Notes under the pieces: generated by a model
What the model saw: the letters and a program-made list of their open reading frames with translations, nothing else
Databases searched by the model: none
What the model was told of the DNA's origin: nothing
Made by a program: the position numbers and the translations under genes
Source of the DNA: Planctomycetaceae bacterium
GTDB lineage: Bacteria > Planctomycetota > Planctomycetia > Planctomycetales > Planctomycetaceae
Length of the DNA: 35,744 nucleotides
Direction of reading: 5' to 3'
Assembly: GCA_020426515.1 (NCBI GenBank)
Contig: JAGQPW010000051.1
Coordinates: 1 to 35,744, forward strand
In this document: in pieces, positions 1-7,486 of the stretch
Position numbering within the stretch: the stretch's first letter is position 1
How the letters are laid out: the number at the start of each line of letters is the position of its first letter

Positions 1-2154
1 AACCGGGCCGACATCGAACGAGTGCCCATCGAAAACCTGCAGCGGTTCTACCGCAAGTACTACCAGCCGGACAACATCATGGTGATCGTGGCCGGACAAT
101 TCGATCCGGACTACGCCCTGGAGATCATCTCGGAAACGTTCGGTGCCATTCCTCGACCGGAACGGGTACTTGAAAACACCTACACTGAGGAGCCCGCCCA
201 GGATGGTGAACGGAGCGTGACACTGCGCCGAGTGGGTGACGTTGGCGTGTGCGGCGCCGTCTACCACATCCCATCCGGCGCCCATCCGGAGTACGCGGCC
301 ATCGACGTACTCGAACATGTCCTGACGGCGTCTCCTTCCGGTCGCCTGTACAAGGCGCTCGTGGAAACCAAGCGAGCCTCCAGCATTTCGGGAGCAGCCT
401 TTGCTCTGCACGATCCGGGCATCCTGAGGCTGATGGCTGAAGCAGCGCCCGGGAACGATCCGCGGGACATCCTGTCCACCTTGCTCGAAGTCACCGAGAC
501 ATTCGGCGATGAAGGAGCGACGGAGGAAGAAGTGGAACGGGCCAAGCGATACTGGATGAAGACCTGGGAAATGTCGCTGGCCGACAGCAGTCGACTGGGA
601 GTGCAACTCACCGAGTGGGCCGCCCAGGGAGACTGGCGGCTGATGTTTCTTTACCGTGATGAACTCGAGAAGGTCACGCCTGCTGCGGTCAACGCGGTGG
701 CGAAGAAGTATCTTGTCCGCAGCAACCGCACCTCCGGGGTCTTTATCCCGACCGCAGCACCGGAACGGGCAACCATTCCGCCCACCCCGGATCTTGCCGA
801 ACTGATCGGAAACTACGAAGGGCGTGAGAGCATCGCCATGGGGGAATCATTCGATGTCTCTCCGGAAAACATCGAAGCCCGCACCGAACGATTCACGCTG
901 CCGAGCGGACTGAAGGTGGCGTTCCTGCCCAAGAAGACTCGAGGAGCCTCGGTACAGACCCGCCTCATTCTGCGGTATGGCAATGCCGATTCGCTGTTGG
1001 GATTGGGAACCGCCTGCGAGGTGCTCCCCTCCCTGATGACACGCGGAACAACAGCACGCACCCGCCAGCAGATCCAGGACGAACTGGATGGCCTGAAAGC
1101 CAAACTGAGTACGTCCGGAGGGGCAGGAGAAGCAACTTTCGCAATGGAGACCCGCGGTGAAAATCTCCCCGCCGTCCTGGAGATTCTGACCGAGATTCTG
1201 CGATCTCCATCATTGCCGGAATCGGAACTGGAGATCATCCGAAACCAGAAGCTTTCCGGCTACGAACAGCAGCTGACCGACCCCACCTCACTGGCTCGTG
1301 TCGCGGTCTCGCGAAAGCTGAACGAAGAGTACCCTGCCGACGATGTGCGGTACGTGGCGTCGATCAAGGAAAAGATTGAGGACTGGAAGAAACTGGAACT
1401 CGGCGAAGTTCGCCGCCTGTACGAAGAGTTTCTGGGTGGCCAATATGGTGAACTGGCGATCGTCGGGGACTTCGAACCCGGCGAGGCGCGTAAGTGGATT
1501 GAGCAGGTCACCAAGGGCTGGAAGTCCTCGATTGAGTACGAACACATTCCCCGGCAGGGTGACATTGAAGTGGTTGCTTCGCACGAAGTCATCAATGTCC
1601 CCGGCAAAGAAAACGCCACCTATCTGGCGGGGTCCGTCTTCCCGCTGCGAGAAGACGATGCCGACTATCCGGCATTGATGATTGGCAACTACGTGTTGGG
1701 GAGCAGCGGACTGTCATCCCGTCTGGGTGACCGCATCCGTCAGCAGGAAGGCCTCTCTTACGGTGTCGGCTCCTTCGTGACGGCATCATCGCAGGACAAG
1801 CGAACCAGCTTCCTGATGTATGCCATTACCAACCCAGTCAACATGGGGAAGGTGGAAGTCGCCATGAAGGAGGAACTTCAGAAGCTGTTGGACGAAGGAA
1901 TCACCGGTGAGGAACTGACACTGGCCCAGACAGGATTCCTGGAACGGCAGACCGTGGACCGTTCCGATGACAACGAGCTGACCCGCATCCTCTGCAAGAC
2001 TGCCGAGCTGGGGCAGGACATGAGCTTCATCAAGAAGCAGGAAGAGGCTGTCGCCAAACTGACTCGGGACGACGTCCACTCCGCACTCAAGAAGTACATC
2101 AACCTGCAACGCATCGTCGTCGTGGCGGCTGGTGACTTCTCCAAGAAGGAGTAG
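1..2154 (+). CDS. M16 (pitrilysin/insulinase-like) peptidase, 5' end cut by window
   Basis: The reading frame is open from the first base, so the true start lies upstream; the GTG at 22 is internal. About 717 residues are visible. The first visible segment (RFYRKYYQPDN, then MVIVAGQFDP) matches the end of the first M16 domain, just after the catalytic region. The HxxEH zinc motif would lie upstream and cannot be checked. A second M16 half starts near residue 300 with FTLPSGLKVAFLP and has no HxxEH, as expected for the inactive half of two-domain M16 proteins. A later stretch (SGLSSRLGDRIRQQEGLSYGVGS) is the typical conserved C-terminal region of the family. Probably a periplasmic or exported protease, but the signal peptide is not visible. 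A strong intrinsic terminator follows 79 bases after the stop, so this is the last gene of its unit. Confidence 0.9.
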   Translation, partial: NRADIERVPIENLQRFYRKYYQPDNIMVIVAGQFDPDYALEIISETFGAIPRPERVLENTYTEEPAQDGERSVTLRRVGDVGVCGAVYHIPSGAHPEYAAIDVLEHVLTASPSGRLYKALVETKRASSISGAAFALHDPGILRLMAEAAPGNDPRDILSTLLEVTETFGDEGATEEEVERAKRYWMKTWEMSLADSSRLGVQLTEWAAQGDWRLMFLYRDELEKVTPAAVNAVAKKYLVRSNRTSGVFIPTAAPERATIPPTPDLAELIGNYEGRESIAMGESFDVSPENIEARTERFTLPSGLKVAFLPKKTRGASVQTRLILRYGNADSLLGLGTACEVLPSLMTRGTTARTRQQIQDELDGLKAKLSTSGGAGEATFAMETRGENLPAVLEILTEILRSPSLPESELEIIRNQKLSGYEQQLTDPTSLARVAVSRKLNEEYPADDVRYVASIKEKIEDWKKLELGEVRRLYEEFLGGQYGELAIVGDFEPGEARKWIEQVTKGWKSSIEYEHIPRQGDIEVVASHEVINVPGKENATYLAGSVFPLREDDADYPALMIGNYVLGSSGLSSRLGDRIRQQEGLSYGVGSFVTASSQDKRTSFLMYAITNPVNMGKVEVAMKEELQKLLDEGITGEELTLAQTGFLERQTVDRSDDNELTRILCKTAELGQDMSFIKKQEEAVAKLTRDDVHSALKKYINLQRIVVVAAGDFSKKE

Positions 2155-2232
2155 ATCTCCGGTCAGCCTCCGGTCAGCTGTTCCCGCAAGTCAGCCAGCC
2201 GGGAAACGGCCCTGGAAACTCCGAACGGTATT

Positions 2233-2270
2233 GGGAGCGTCGAGCAGGTCTCGACGCTCCCTTTTCTTTT
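2233..2270 (+). terminator. Intrinsic terminator of the M16 peptidase gene
   Basis: A perfect 12-bp stem (2233-2244 with 2250-2261, GGGAGCGTCGAG arm) with a 5-base loop is followed directly by TTTTCTTTT. The U-rich tract is on the plus strand, so it serves the M16 gene rather than the convergent prepilin gene ending at 2293. Confidence 0.88.
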
Positions 2271-2292
2271 GGCTACCGGAACAGCAGCGAGA

Positions 2293-3234
2293 CTACAGTC
2301 CAAACTCGTCCACGTAGGGTTCGGCTCTGGGAATGCGAATGACATGCGTGACCAATTCGGGAGCGGGATTCGCCACCGGACTGAAGGCCCCCACGGAGTT
2401 GCCCGGATCGTCCAGCAGCAATCCCATGGTCACTCTCACCGCCTGTGGCAAACGACCGCTCACTGTGCTGTCCCACTCCATGAGCCAGTTCATTCCGTCG
2501 AAGTACTCGAATTGCAGTGACTGCACTTCCGGAGCCAGCAACCTCGTCATCGACGAAAGCAGTTCGTCCGCCCCCTGCTCCTCCGAGAGCGTCATGGCAA
2601 ATCGATCTCCCTCCATCCGCGAGAGGCCGAACGGAGCCGTCCCATCCTGAGGACTGTTGACCGGAACCAACCCGCTGTAGCCACTGGTTCCTGATCCGGT
2701 CATGAACCAGGCCACAGTCTTCTCGTCGCTGATCAGCCCATCGGCAATTGCGGTTTGCGTGGTAGCCAGCCTGAGTGGATGCACAGGACGACTCACGTGC
2801 AGCAATAACGTGTTGGCATCACCGACCAGACCAATACTCTGCGTGGCAATGGAAGTTGTCGGGTCCGTGACCGTCACAGCCGATTCCACGACGGCTTCCG
2901 CCGCCTCGGCCGACGTCCCATCGGTCGGGGTGTCGCTCTCCTCCATACCGAGCCCCAGGTCGTCCGACTCCTCCTCTTCTTCTGTTTCCGGAACAACGAA
3001 CACGATCCCGGACAAGTCAGCCTGCATCTGACGAATGAGCGCCCGCGTAATTTGAGCCTTGAGAACCTGCCGCTGACCGGAACTGGTCAGTCGCACATAG
3101 ATCCCAATCGCCGAGAAGATCGATGCGGCCAGAAGTACGGTCAGCCCCAAGGCAATAATCAACTCTGCCAGAGTGAAACCCCGAACCGGGAGACACATCC
3201 GAGACCGACGAGATTCAATAAGGCGGTGGCGCAT
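2293..3234 (-). CDS. Prepilin-type pseudopilin, GspJ/PilW-like
   Basis: The protein has 313 residues from ATG at 3234. A longer frame to 3351 exists but lies inside the upstream DUF58 gene. Residues 18-24 read RGFTLAE, a classic type IV prepilin peptidase site: cleavage after Gly19, N-methylated Phe20 and Glu at +5. A hydrophobic helix to about residue 45 follows. The rest resembles GspJ/PilW minor pseudopilins, but residues about 85-130 hold a low-complexity acidic, then Ala/Thr-rich stretch (TEEEEESDD). Such proteins are processed at the inner membrane and join type II secretion or pilus-like filaments. No other secretion gene is nearby. Only 5 bases separate it from the DUF58 stop, so it is probably translated from the same mRNA. 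GspJ versus PilW cannot be settled by eye. Confidence 0.8.
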   Translation of the reverse strand: MRHRLIESRRSRMCLPVRGFTLAELIIALGLTVLLAASIFSAIGIYVRLTSSGQRQVLKAQITRALIRQMQADLSGIVFVVPETEEEEESDDLGLGMEESDTPTDGTSAEAAEAVVESAVTVTDPTTSIATQSIGLVGDANTLLLHVSRPVHPLRLATTQTAIADGLISDEKTVAWFMTGSGTSGYSGLVPVNSPQDGTAPFGLSRMEGDRFAMTLSEEQGADELLSSMTRLLAPEVQSLQFEYFDGMNWLMEWDSTVSGRLPQAVRVTMGLLLDDPGNSVGAFSPVANPAPELVTHVIRIPRAEPYVDEFGL

Positions 3235-3239
3235 ACTGC

Positions 3240-4175
3240 TTATAACCGCGAAGACTTCGCATGGTTCCGCGTCCGCAGAAAATCCGCCAGTGCCGTTTCC
3301 AAAGGCTGTGCAGTGGACAGGCTGGTCAATTGAACACCCAAGCCATCGCACGTCTGCTGAATGCCCTGCTGGTGAGCTTGCAGTCTTGCGAGGTAATCCG
3401 CCCTGGCGGCCGGCGGATCGACGTAGATTTCTTCTCCGCTTTCCAGATCCTGAAACAAGGCTGGCTCCGGAAAATCGAAACTCAGTTCGGCGGGATCGAG
3501 AATCTGGAAGACCGAGACCTCATGCCGATTCGCCCGCAACTGCGCCAGTCGGGTGGCCAGTTCTCCCACGTCCGTCAGGAAGTCAGAGATCAGCACGACC
3601 ATGCCACGCTTCTGGGTGCGTGCCGTCACCAACTCCAGAACGCTACCCAGGTGAGTCGTCGTTCCACTGCCGGGCCGATCGAGCGCGACAATCAGTCGCC
3701 GCAACCACCCCGGTCGATAGCGAGCCGGAAGATACTCTTCCAACTCGCCACTGAAGGAAAACAGCCCCACGGCATCGCGCTGACTGGCCAGGAAATAGCC
3801 AAGCGTAGCTGCAAGGGTCCGCGCGTAGTCCGCCTTGGTGTAACCAATGCTGCCATACTGCATCGACCGACTCTGGTCGAGAACAAGATGACACCGCAGG
3901 TTCGTTTCATCCTCAAACCGTTTGACGTAGTAGCGATCACTGCGTCCGAATAGTTTCCAGTCCAGATAGCGTGGATCGTCTCCAGCCACATACTGCCGAT
4001 ACTCGGTGAACTCGACCGAGAACCCATGATACGGGCTGCGATGCAGCCCCGTCATGAACCCTTCAACAATCGATCTCGCCCGCAGTTCCAGCGAGTCGAT
4101 CCGCATCAGACTCGCCGGATCAATGTAGGACGGCGGCGGATAACTGACCCCTGGGTCGCGCTGGGAAACTGTCAT
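3240..4175 (-). CDS. DUF58 domain protein with vWA-like fold
   Basis: The protein has 311 residues from ATG at 4175, preceded by GGAG at a spacing of 10; a TTG at 4196 would add seven residues. The DUF58 signature is clear: YVAGDDPRYLDWKLFGRSD near residues 60-80. It is followed by LVLDQSRSM, a DxSxS-type metal-ion-dependent adhesion motif of a von Willebrand A-like domain. Family members usually sit next to MoxR AAA+ ATPases and are thought to act in assembly or metal-dependent complexes. No MoxR gene is visible here. The gene starts 24 bases after the NagB-like gene and ends 5 bases before the prepilin gene, so the three probably form one operon. No signal peptide or membrane segment is seen, so this is probably the soluble type. 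The exact role is unknown. Confidence 0.88.
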   Translation of the reverse strand: MTVSQRDPGVSYPPPSYIDPASLMRIDSLELRARSIVEGFMTGLHRSPYHGFSVEFTEYRQYVAGDDPRYLDWKLFGRSDRYYVKRFEDETNLRCHLVLDQSRSMQYGSIGYTKADYARTLAATLGYFLASQRDAVGLFSFSGELEEYLPARYRPGWLRRLIVALDRPGSGTTTHLGSVLELVTARTQKRGMVVLISDFLTDVGELATRLAQLRANRHEVSVFQILDPAELSFDFPEPALFQDLESGEEIYVDPPAARADYLARLQAHQQGIQQTCDGLGVQLTSLSTAQPLETALADFLRTRNHAKSSRL

Positions 4176-4199
4176 GGGCGGACATCTCCGGTCCAAGAA

Positions 4200-5150
4200 T
4201 CAATTGCATTCGGCCACCAGCGGCCCGGCGAGTTCTTCAAGATAGAACAGTCGACCCGGCTGAGTGGGCATATAAGTGGACGGAATCCAGGGAGTCGGCT
4301 CGTGACGCAGCGTCATCCACAGGCTCAGGCCCTGCCACATCATGCCGCGAGACAAAGTCCCATCAGCCCCCCCGATGATTCGATCCGCCGAAGTGAACAA
4401 CGCTGGGCCAATCGTGTTAGCCGATGCCGGAACCAGGGTCGTCCGACTCTTAAAGCTGGTGATCGCATTCTGCTCGATCGTCAATGGATGGAGCATCGCC
4501 CCAATTCGATGAGTCTGGGATTTCCATTCACTTTCGCTGTCATACTCTCCAGCGAACTGAGGCTCCCAGAACGCGATGTGACACATGCGACCGATACCGA
4601 AAATCACATTCAGCTTTCCGCCGGCCGACCGAATCTCACCAATCCGCTCGGCGTAGGTCGGCAGCACGTCCCGGGTGGCAAAGTGACGTTGAGATTCTGG
4701 AACGGTGAGCTTGCCCAGCGGCCCGTAGAAGGCCTGCTCCATGGCATACTGAAACGCCCCGGGATTTGAGGAAGGCAACGTCTGACCTTCGGCGTCGCTC
4801 CACTCATCCATATTGAACCCATACACATGGTCACACGAGACACCCCACTCCTTCAAGAAATACACGGCCCAGCGGTACATTCCCATAGGTCCCACGGGAA
4901 GAATTAGGGCCAGCTTTTCACCAGCATCGCGGCTGCGGCGGATCGTGTTGGCGATTTCGTGTCCGAGATAGGTGTCGAAGTCGGGCAGGCTCTGGCAGGG
5001 AAACAATTCAAAATCGGGATGCCACCAGGACTGGGCCGTGGCGATCGTGCTGGGGTCCTCATCCACACATCCGTCGATTTTCGCAAGATCCCAACCGGCG
5101 GGAAAGAAGCCTTCCAGGAGTGATCCTTTCAAGGTACTCAGCAGATCCAT
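4200..5150 (-). CDS. NagB-like sugar-phosphate isomerase/deaminase family protein, altered active site
   Basis: The protein has 316 residues; ATG at 5150 has a GAGGA ribosome site about 8 bases upstream. It belongs to the glucosamine-6-phosphate isomerase/deaminase fold: [11 protein letters not shown] (residues 84-94) takes the place of the sugar-phosphate loop, NMDEW (113-117) carries the catalytic Asp (Asp72 in E. coli NagB), and [13 protein letters not shown] (185-197) lines up with GIGxDGHIAFNEP. In NagB the relay is Asp141-His143-Glu148. Here His191 and Glu196 remain, but the Asp position is Met189. It is also longer than typical NagB (about 266 residues), with about 40 extra N-terminal residues. 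The substrate could be a different sugar phosphate, or deamination may be lost. It is first in an apparent operon with DUF58 and prepilin genes. Confidence 0.75.
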   Translation of the reverse strand: MDLLSTLKGSLLEGFFPAGWDLAKIDGCVDEDPSTIATAQSWWHPDFELFPCQSLPDFDTYLGHEIANTIRRSRDAGEKLALILPVGPMGMYRWAVYFLKEWGVSCDHVYGFNMDEWSDAEGQTLPSSNPGAFQYAMEQAFYGPLGKLTVPESQRHFATRDVLPTYAERIGEIRSAGGKLNVIFGIGRMCHIAFWEPQFAGEYDSESEWKSQTHRIGAMLHPLTIEQNAITSFKSRTTLVPASANTIGPALFTSADRIIGGADGTLSRGMMWQGLSLWMTLRHEPTPWIPSTYMPTQPGRLFYLEELAGPLVAECN

Positions 5151-5282
5151 TTCTCGTCCTCTTGCTTCAGGATAGTCACGTCAATCGCGCGTGGCGATGA
5201 TTGTCGCACCGTTTCCCGGCGAGTACCAGCCTGACGCGTATTCCGAATTTGTCGATTACCCTGGGCCACGAATTCCGATCGT

Positions 5283-5305
5283 CCGATGTGCCAGCCGCAC
5301 ATCGG
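5283..5305. other. Perfect 9-bp inverted repeat between divergent genes
   Basis: CCGATGTGC at 5283-5291 and GCACATCGG at 5297-5305 form a perfect 9-bp stem with a 5-base loop. There is no T-run on either side, so it is not an obvious terminator. It lies in the 284-base divergent spacer between the NagB-like gene (starting at 5150) and the small gene at 5435, so it may be an operator or leader hairpin. The rest of this spacer shows nothing I can assign. Confidence 0.45.
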
Positions 5306-5434
5306 GCCAACACCTGACGATTACCCACAGATCCGCCGCATGAAGAGACATCGTGAACTAAAGTTGAATGGCTCACTCCCCCACTCACTCAGACTGAAAG
5401 CTTCGCCACCCCCGCTGGACGAAAATTCACTGCC

Positions 5435-5581
5435 GTGCAGACCATCAACTTCTATCTCCGGTTCTATCAGCGATCAGCCGTAGACTTCTGGCATCACATC
5501 ACTCCGATGCAATACGGCTGCCTCCTAATCGCCGTCGCCGTCGTAGGCTGGCTGACCATGCGTAGCGCCAGCCGCCGCTAA
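5435..5581 (+). CDS. 48-residue membrane protein, uncharacterised
   Basis: A short frame runs from GTG at 5435 to TAA at 5579-5581. The first half is aromatic and amphipathic (NFYLRFYQRSAVDFWHH). From residue 25 a hydrophobic segment reads MQYGCLLIAVAVVGWLTM, long enough for one membrane helix, and the protein ends in a basic tail (RSASRR). This layout (positive C-terminal end after one helix, no long disordered part) looks like a real small membrane protein rather than a chance frame. The start is uncertain; there is only a weak purine stretch (GGACGAAAA) upstream. No family is recognised and no function is proposed. It is divergent from the NagB-like operon and on the same strand as the gene at 5969. 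Confidence 0.6.
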   Translation: MQTINFYLRFYQRSAVDFWHHITPMQYGCLLIAVAVVGWLTMRSASRR

Positions 5582-5968
5582 TCGGCTACCTGTCCGAGCA
5601 ACTCTGACATCGGACGGGAATGTGTATGATCTTGCAGCAGCGAATTCACTTACATACGCCAGAATTGTTGAGAATTGAGTGTAGCGCAGGTTGCAACCTT
5701 TCTCTCAGGCTATAGGCTAGCTGACTATGAGTGACTGTTTTTGGGTCGCGAACTCGCCCCCCAAGCTCTCCGGATGAGCATTTTGCGAGTCGCAACCGCA
5801 CTGACTCACCATGGATTTGTGTTGTGTATTGAAGACCTTCCACAACATACTGAGCAGCGCCGAACGGAAAGCACTGAGTTTCCACCGACCTGCTTCAGCG
5901 AATCGTATGAGCCAACAGTAACATTCCCGCTTGCTCCGGGATCTATGAAACCAAGAGAGAGAATTCGT
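5582..5968. other. Non-coding spacer with a weak hairpin
   Basis: 387 bases separate the small membrane protein gene from the 126-residue gene. A 6-bp inverted repeat (GTCCGA at 5592-5597, TCGGAC at 5610-5615) follows the first gene but has no T-run. The open frame of the next gene extends upstream to 5741, but that extension does not look protein-like. I see no further gene, and no convincing promoter. Confidence 0.5.
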
Positions 5969-6349
5969 ATGGCAAAGAAGCGTGCCGCCCGCGGTGACAT
6001 GAATATGTCCGCCGAGATCCGAGAGTACCTGCAGGCAAACCCGGACGCGACCGGTCGTGACTGCTTCGAGATGCTTCAGGAAAAGCACCCGACGGCGACT
6101 ATCAACGAAGCGTCCTGTAGCGTCGCATTTTCCAATATGCGACGTAAGCTTGGCCTGCGCAAGTCTGGCCGTAAGACCGTTGTCCGCAAACGACGTCCAG
6201 CCGCAGTCGTTTCTGCGTCTCGATCCAAGGCCTCTGGCGGATTCAGTCTCGATGCACTTCAGACGGCGTGCGATCTCATCGCCAAGTCCGGAAGTGCAGA
6301 TGCAGCGATCCAGATCCTTGAATCCCTCAAGGGGCTTAAGGCCAGTTGA
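5969..6349 (+). CDS. Small basic protein with putative winged-helix DNA-binding domain
   Basis: The protein has 126 residues from ATG at 5969, preceded by AGAGAGAG about 8 bases upstream; the frame is open upstream to 5741, but the protein-like part begins with MAKKRAARGDMNMS. Residues 14-65 (SAEIREYLQANPDATGRDCFEML, then NMRRKLGLRKSGRK) read as a helical domain of helix-turn-helix or winged-helix type. It is followed by a very basic linker (KTVVRKRRPAA). The C-terminal 35 residues (SLDALQTACDLIAKSGSADAAIQILESL) form a short helical pair. As I recall them, small planctomycete proteins with this plan (ANPDA-type helix, basic linker, helical tail) occur in several copies per genome. DNA binding is inferred, not shown. 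A strong terminator follows, so it is a single gene or the end of a unit with the gene at 5435. Confidence 0.75.
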   Translation: MAKKRAARGDMNMSAEIREYLQANPDATGRDCFEMLQEKHPTATINEASCSVAFSNMRRKLGLRKSGRKTVVRKRRPAAVVSASRSKASGGFSLDALQTACDLIAKSGSADAAIQILESLKGLKAS

Positions 6350-6396
6350 AGACAAGGCTGACCCAGCGGTGAACCATTGCCGCCCGGACTTCGCGT

Positions 6397-6440
6397 CGCA
6401 CTCCCATGCCCAACGGCCCTCGGGAGTGCGGCTTTTTTTT
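6397..6440 (+). terminator. Intrinsic terminator after the 126-residue gene
   Basis: CGCACTCCC (6397-6405) pairs perfectly with GGGAGTGCG (6422-6430) over a 16-base loop, then GC and eight T residues (6433-6440). It is a classic plus-strand terminator 47 bases after the stop. Confidence 0.88.
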
Positions 6441-6575
6441 GGCACGCCAACATTCAGCCGATCACCTGAATTCGACACTGCGATTCACATTGAATGCCAG
6501 CGTCGTCCCGCGGTCAAAGCCGGCGAAGAACGGCCCGGGGCGCAATCTCGGATACGCCAACGGCAATTGAATTAA

Positions 6576-6591
6576 CAGGGGAGCACCCCTG
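6576..6591 (-). terminator. Weak hairpin after the DUF4159 gene
   Basis: CAGGGG (6576-6581) and CCCCTG (6586-6591) form a 6-bp stem with a 4-base loop. Read on the minus strand it is followed by TTAATT. It lies 26 bases beyond the DUF4159 stop and may end the minus-strand acpS-to-DUF4159 unit. The T-tract is poor. Confidence 0.4.
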
Positions 6592-6617
6592 ACGACCCTA
6601 GAAATAATAACGATTAA

Positions 6618-7475
6618 TTAATGTGTCATCGCATAGAAAATAATGTTTATCCCCAGAGGATAAGCGATCTTCTCTGAGAAATTACGAAAGTAGCTCTCAT
6701 TCTCCCCCTCCCGTTCCCAGCCGTCGCCCAAGTCCGTATTATGGCAGATCATCACCATGATGCGGCCCTCATCATCGAGGATGGCGCGGTAGTGAACCTC
6801 TCTCGCATCTTCCCGTTCATACGTGAGGCCAGCCAGCGCCACGTTGATGGCCGGCACCTGCAGATTGTCCGTCTCCCGCAGGTCGTAGACGCAATGAAAA
6901 ATGGGATGATCGCGGTCGAGGTCCACAACATCGCGGTCGGGAAACACGCGTTTGATCTCACGATAGAATTCCTCCCACTCCGCCTCGCCCCAGAAGTCGT
7001 CGAACATGGCGAAGCCACCGCATTCGAGATAGCGGCGTAACCCGGCCACTTCATCCTCGGCGAAATTCAGGCCCGTCCCCGGCGCTCCTCCCCAGCCCCC
7101 CGGCTCGGCAAAGTAGATGAACGGGTAGTCAAACAGGCGGGGATCGGCGAGTTCCAGGACAATCGGATTCGGATTGACCTTAAGCGCCGTCAACTGCTGC
7201 AGCCGGTAGGAGAAGTTCAGATCGCTGTCCGGATAGTCGGTACGCCACTTTTCACGAGCGCCTCCAAACTGGTTGTACCGAATACGAACGAAGGTGAAGA
7301 GATCCTCCGGGAAGTCGCGGTCAACCTCCCAGTCGGGAACTCCGTTCCTGTCCACAAAGAAGTCGGTCTCTCCCTGCCGCGACCGAAAACGCTGGATCTG
7401 CTGACGGTCAAACTGAGCCCAAGCCATCGCTCCCATGGTCGCCGCACAGCAACACAGCAATACCAGACGAGACAT
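6618..7475 (-). CDS. DUF4159 domain exported protein
   Basis: The protein has 285 residues from ATG at 7475. The N-terminus is a secretory signal peptide (hydrophobic residues 4-18, likely cleavage after AWA at about residue 20). The mature part matches the DUF4159 family: FTFVRIRYNQFGG, then FIYFAEPGG near residue 120, GLRRYLECGGFAMFDDFWG, and a late YPLGINIIFYAMTH. DUF4159 proteins have a flavodoxin/class I glutamine amidotransferase-like layout and are common in Planctomycetes. Their biochemical role is unknown. The gene begins 11 bases after the NrnA-like gene, so the two are probably co-transcribed. Confidence 0.88.
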   Translation of the reverse strand: MSRLVLLCCCAATMGAMAWAQFDRQQIQRFRSRQGETDFFVDRNGVPDWEVDRDFPEDLFTFVRIRYNQFGGAREKWRTDYPDSDLNFSYRLQQLTALKVNPNPIVLELADPRLFDYPFIYFAEPGGWGGAPGTGLNFAEDEVAGLRRYLECGGFAMFDDFWGEAEWEEFYREIKRVFPDRDVVDLDRDHPIFHCVYDLRETDNLQVPAINVALAGLTYEREDAREVHYRAILDDEGRIMVMICHNTDLGDGWEREGENESYFRNFSEKIAYPLGINIIFYAMTH

Positions 7476-7486
7476 TATGGGACTCC

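Noticed and set aside
5176..5388. 70-residue minus frame next to the NagB-like gene
   Set aside because: No family, no ribosome site; spans the 9-bp hairpin in the divergent promoter region.
5717..6478. 253-residue minus frame
   Set aside because: Overlaps the 126-residue gene and its terminator; Cys/Trp-rich, shadow-like.
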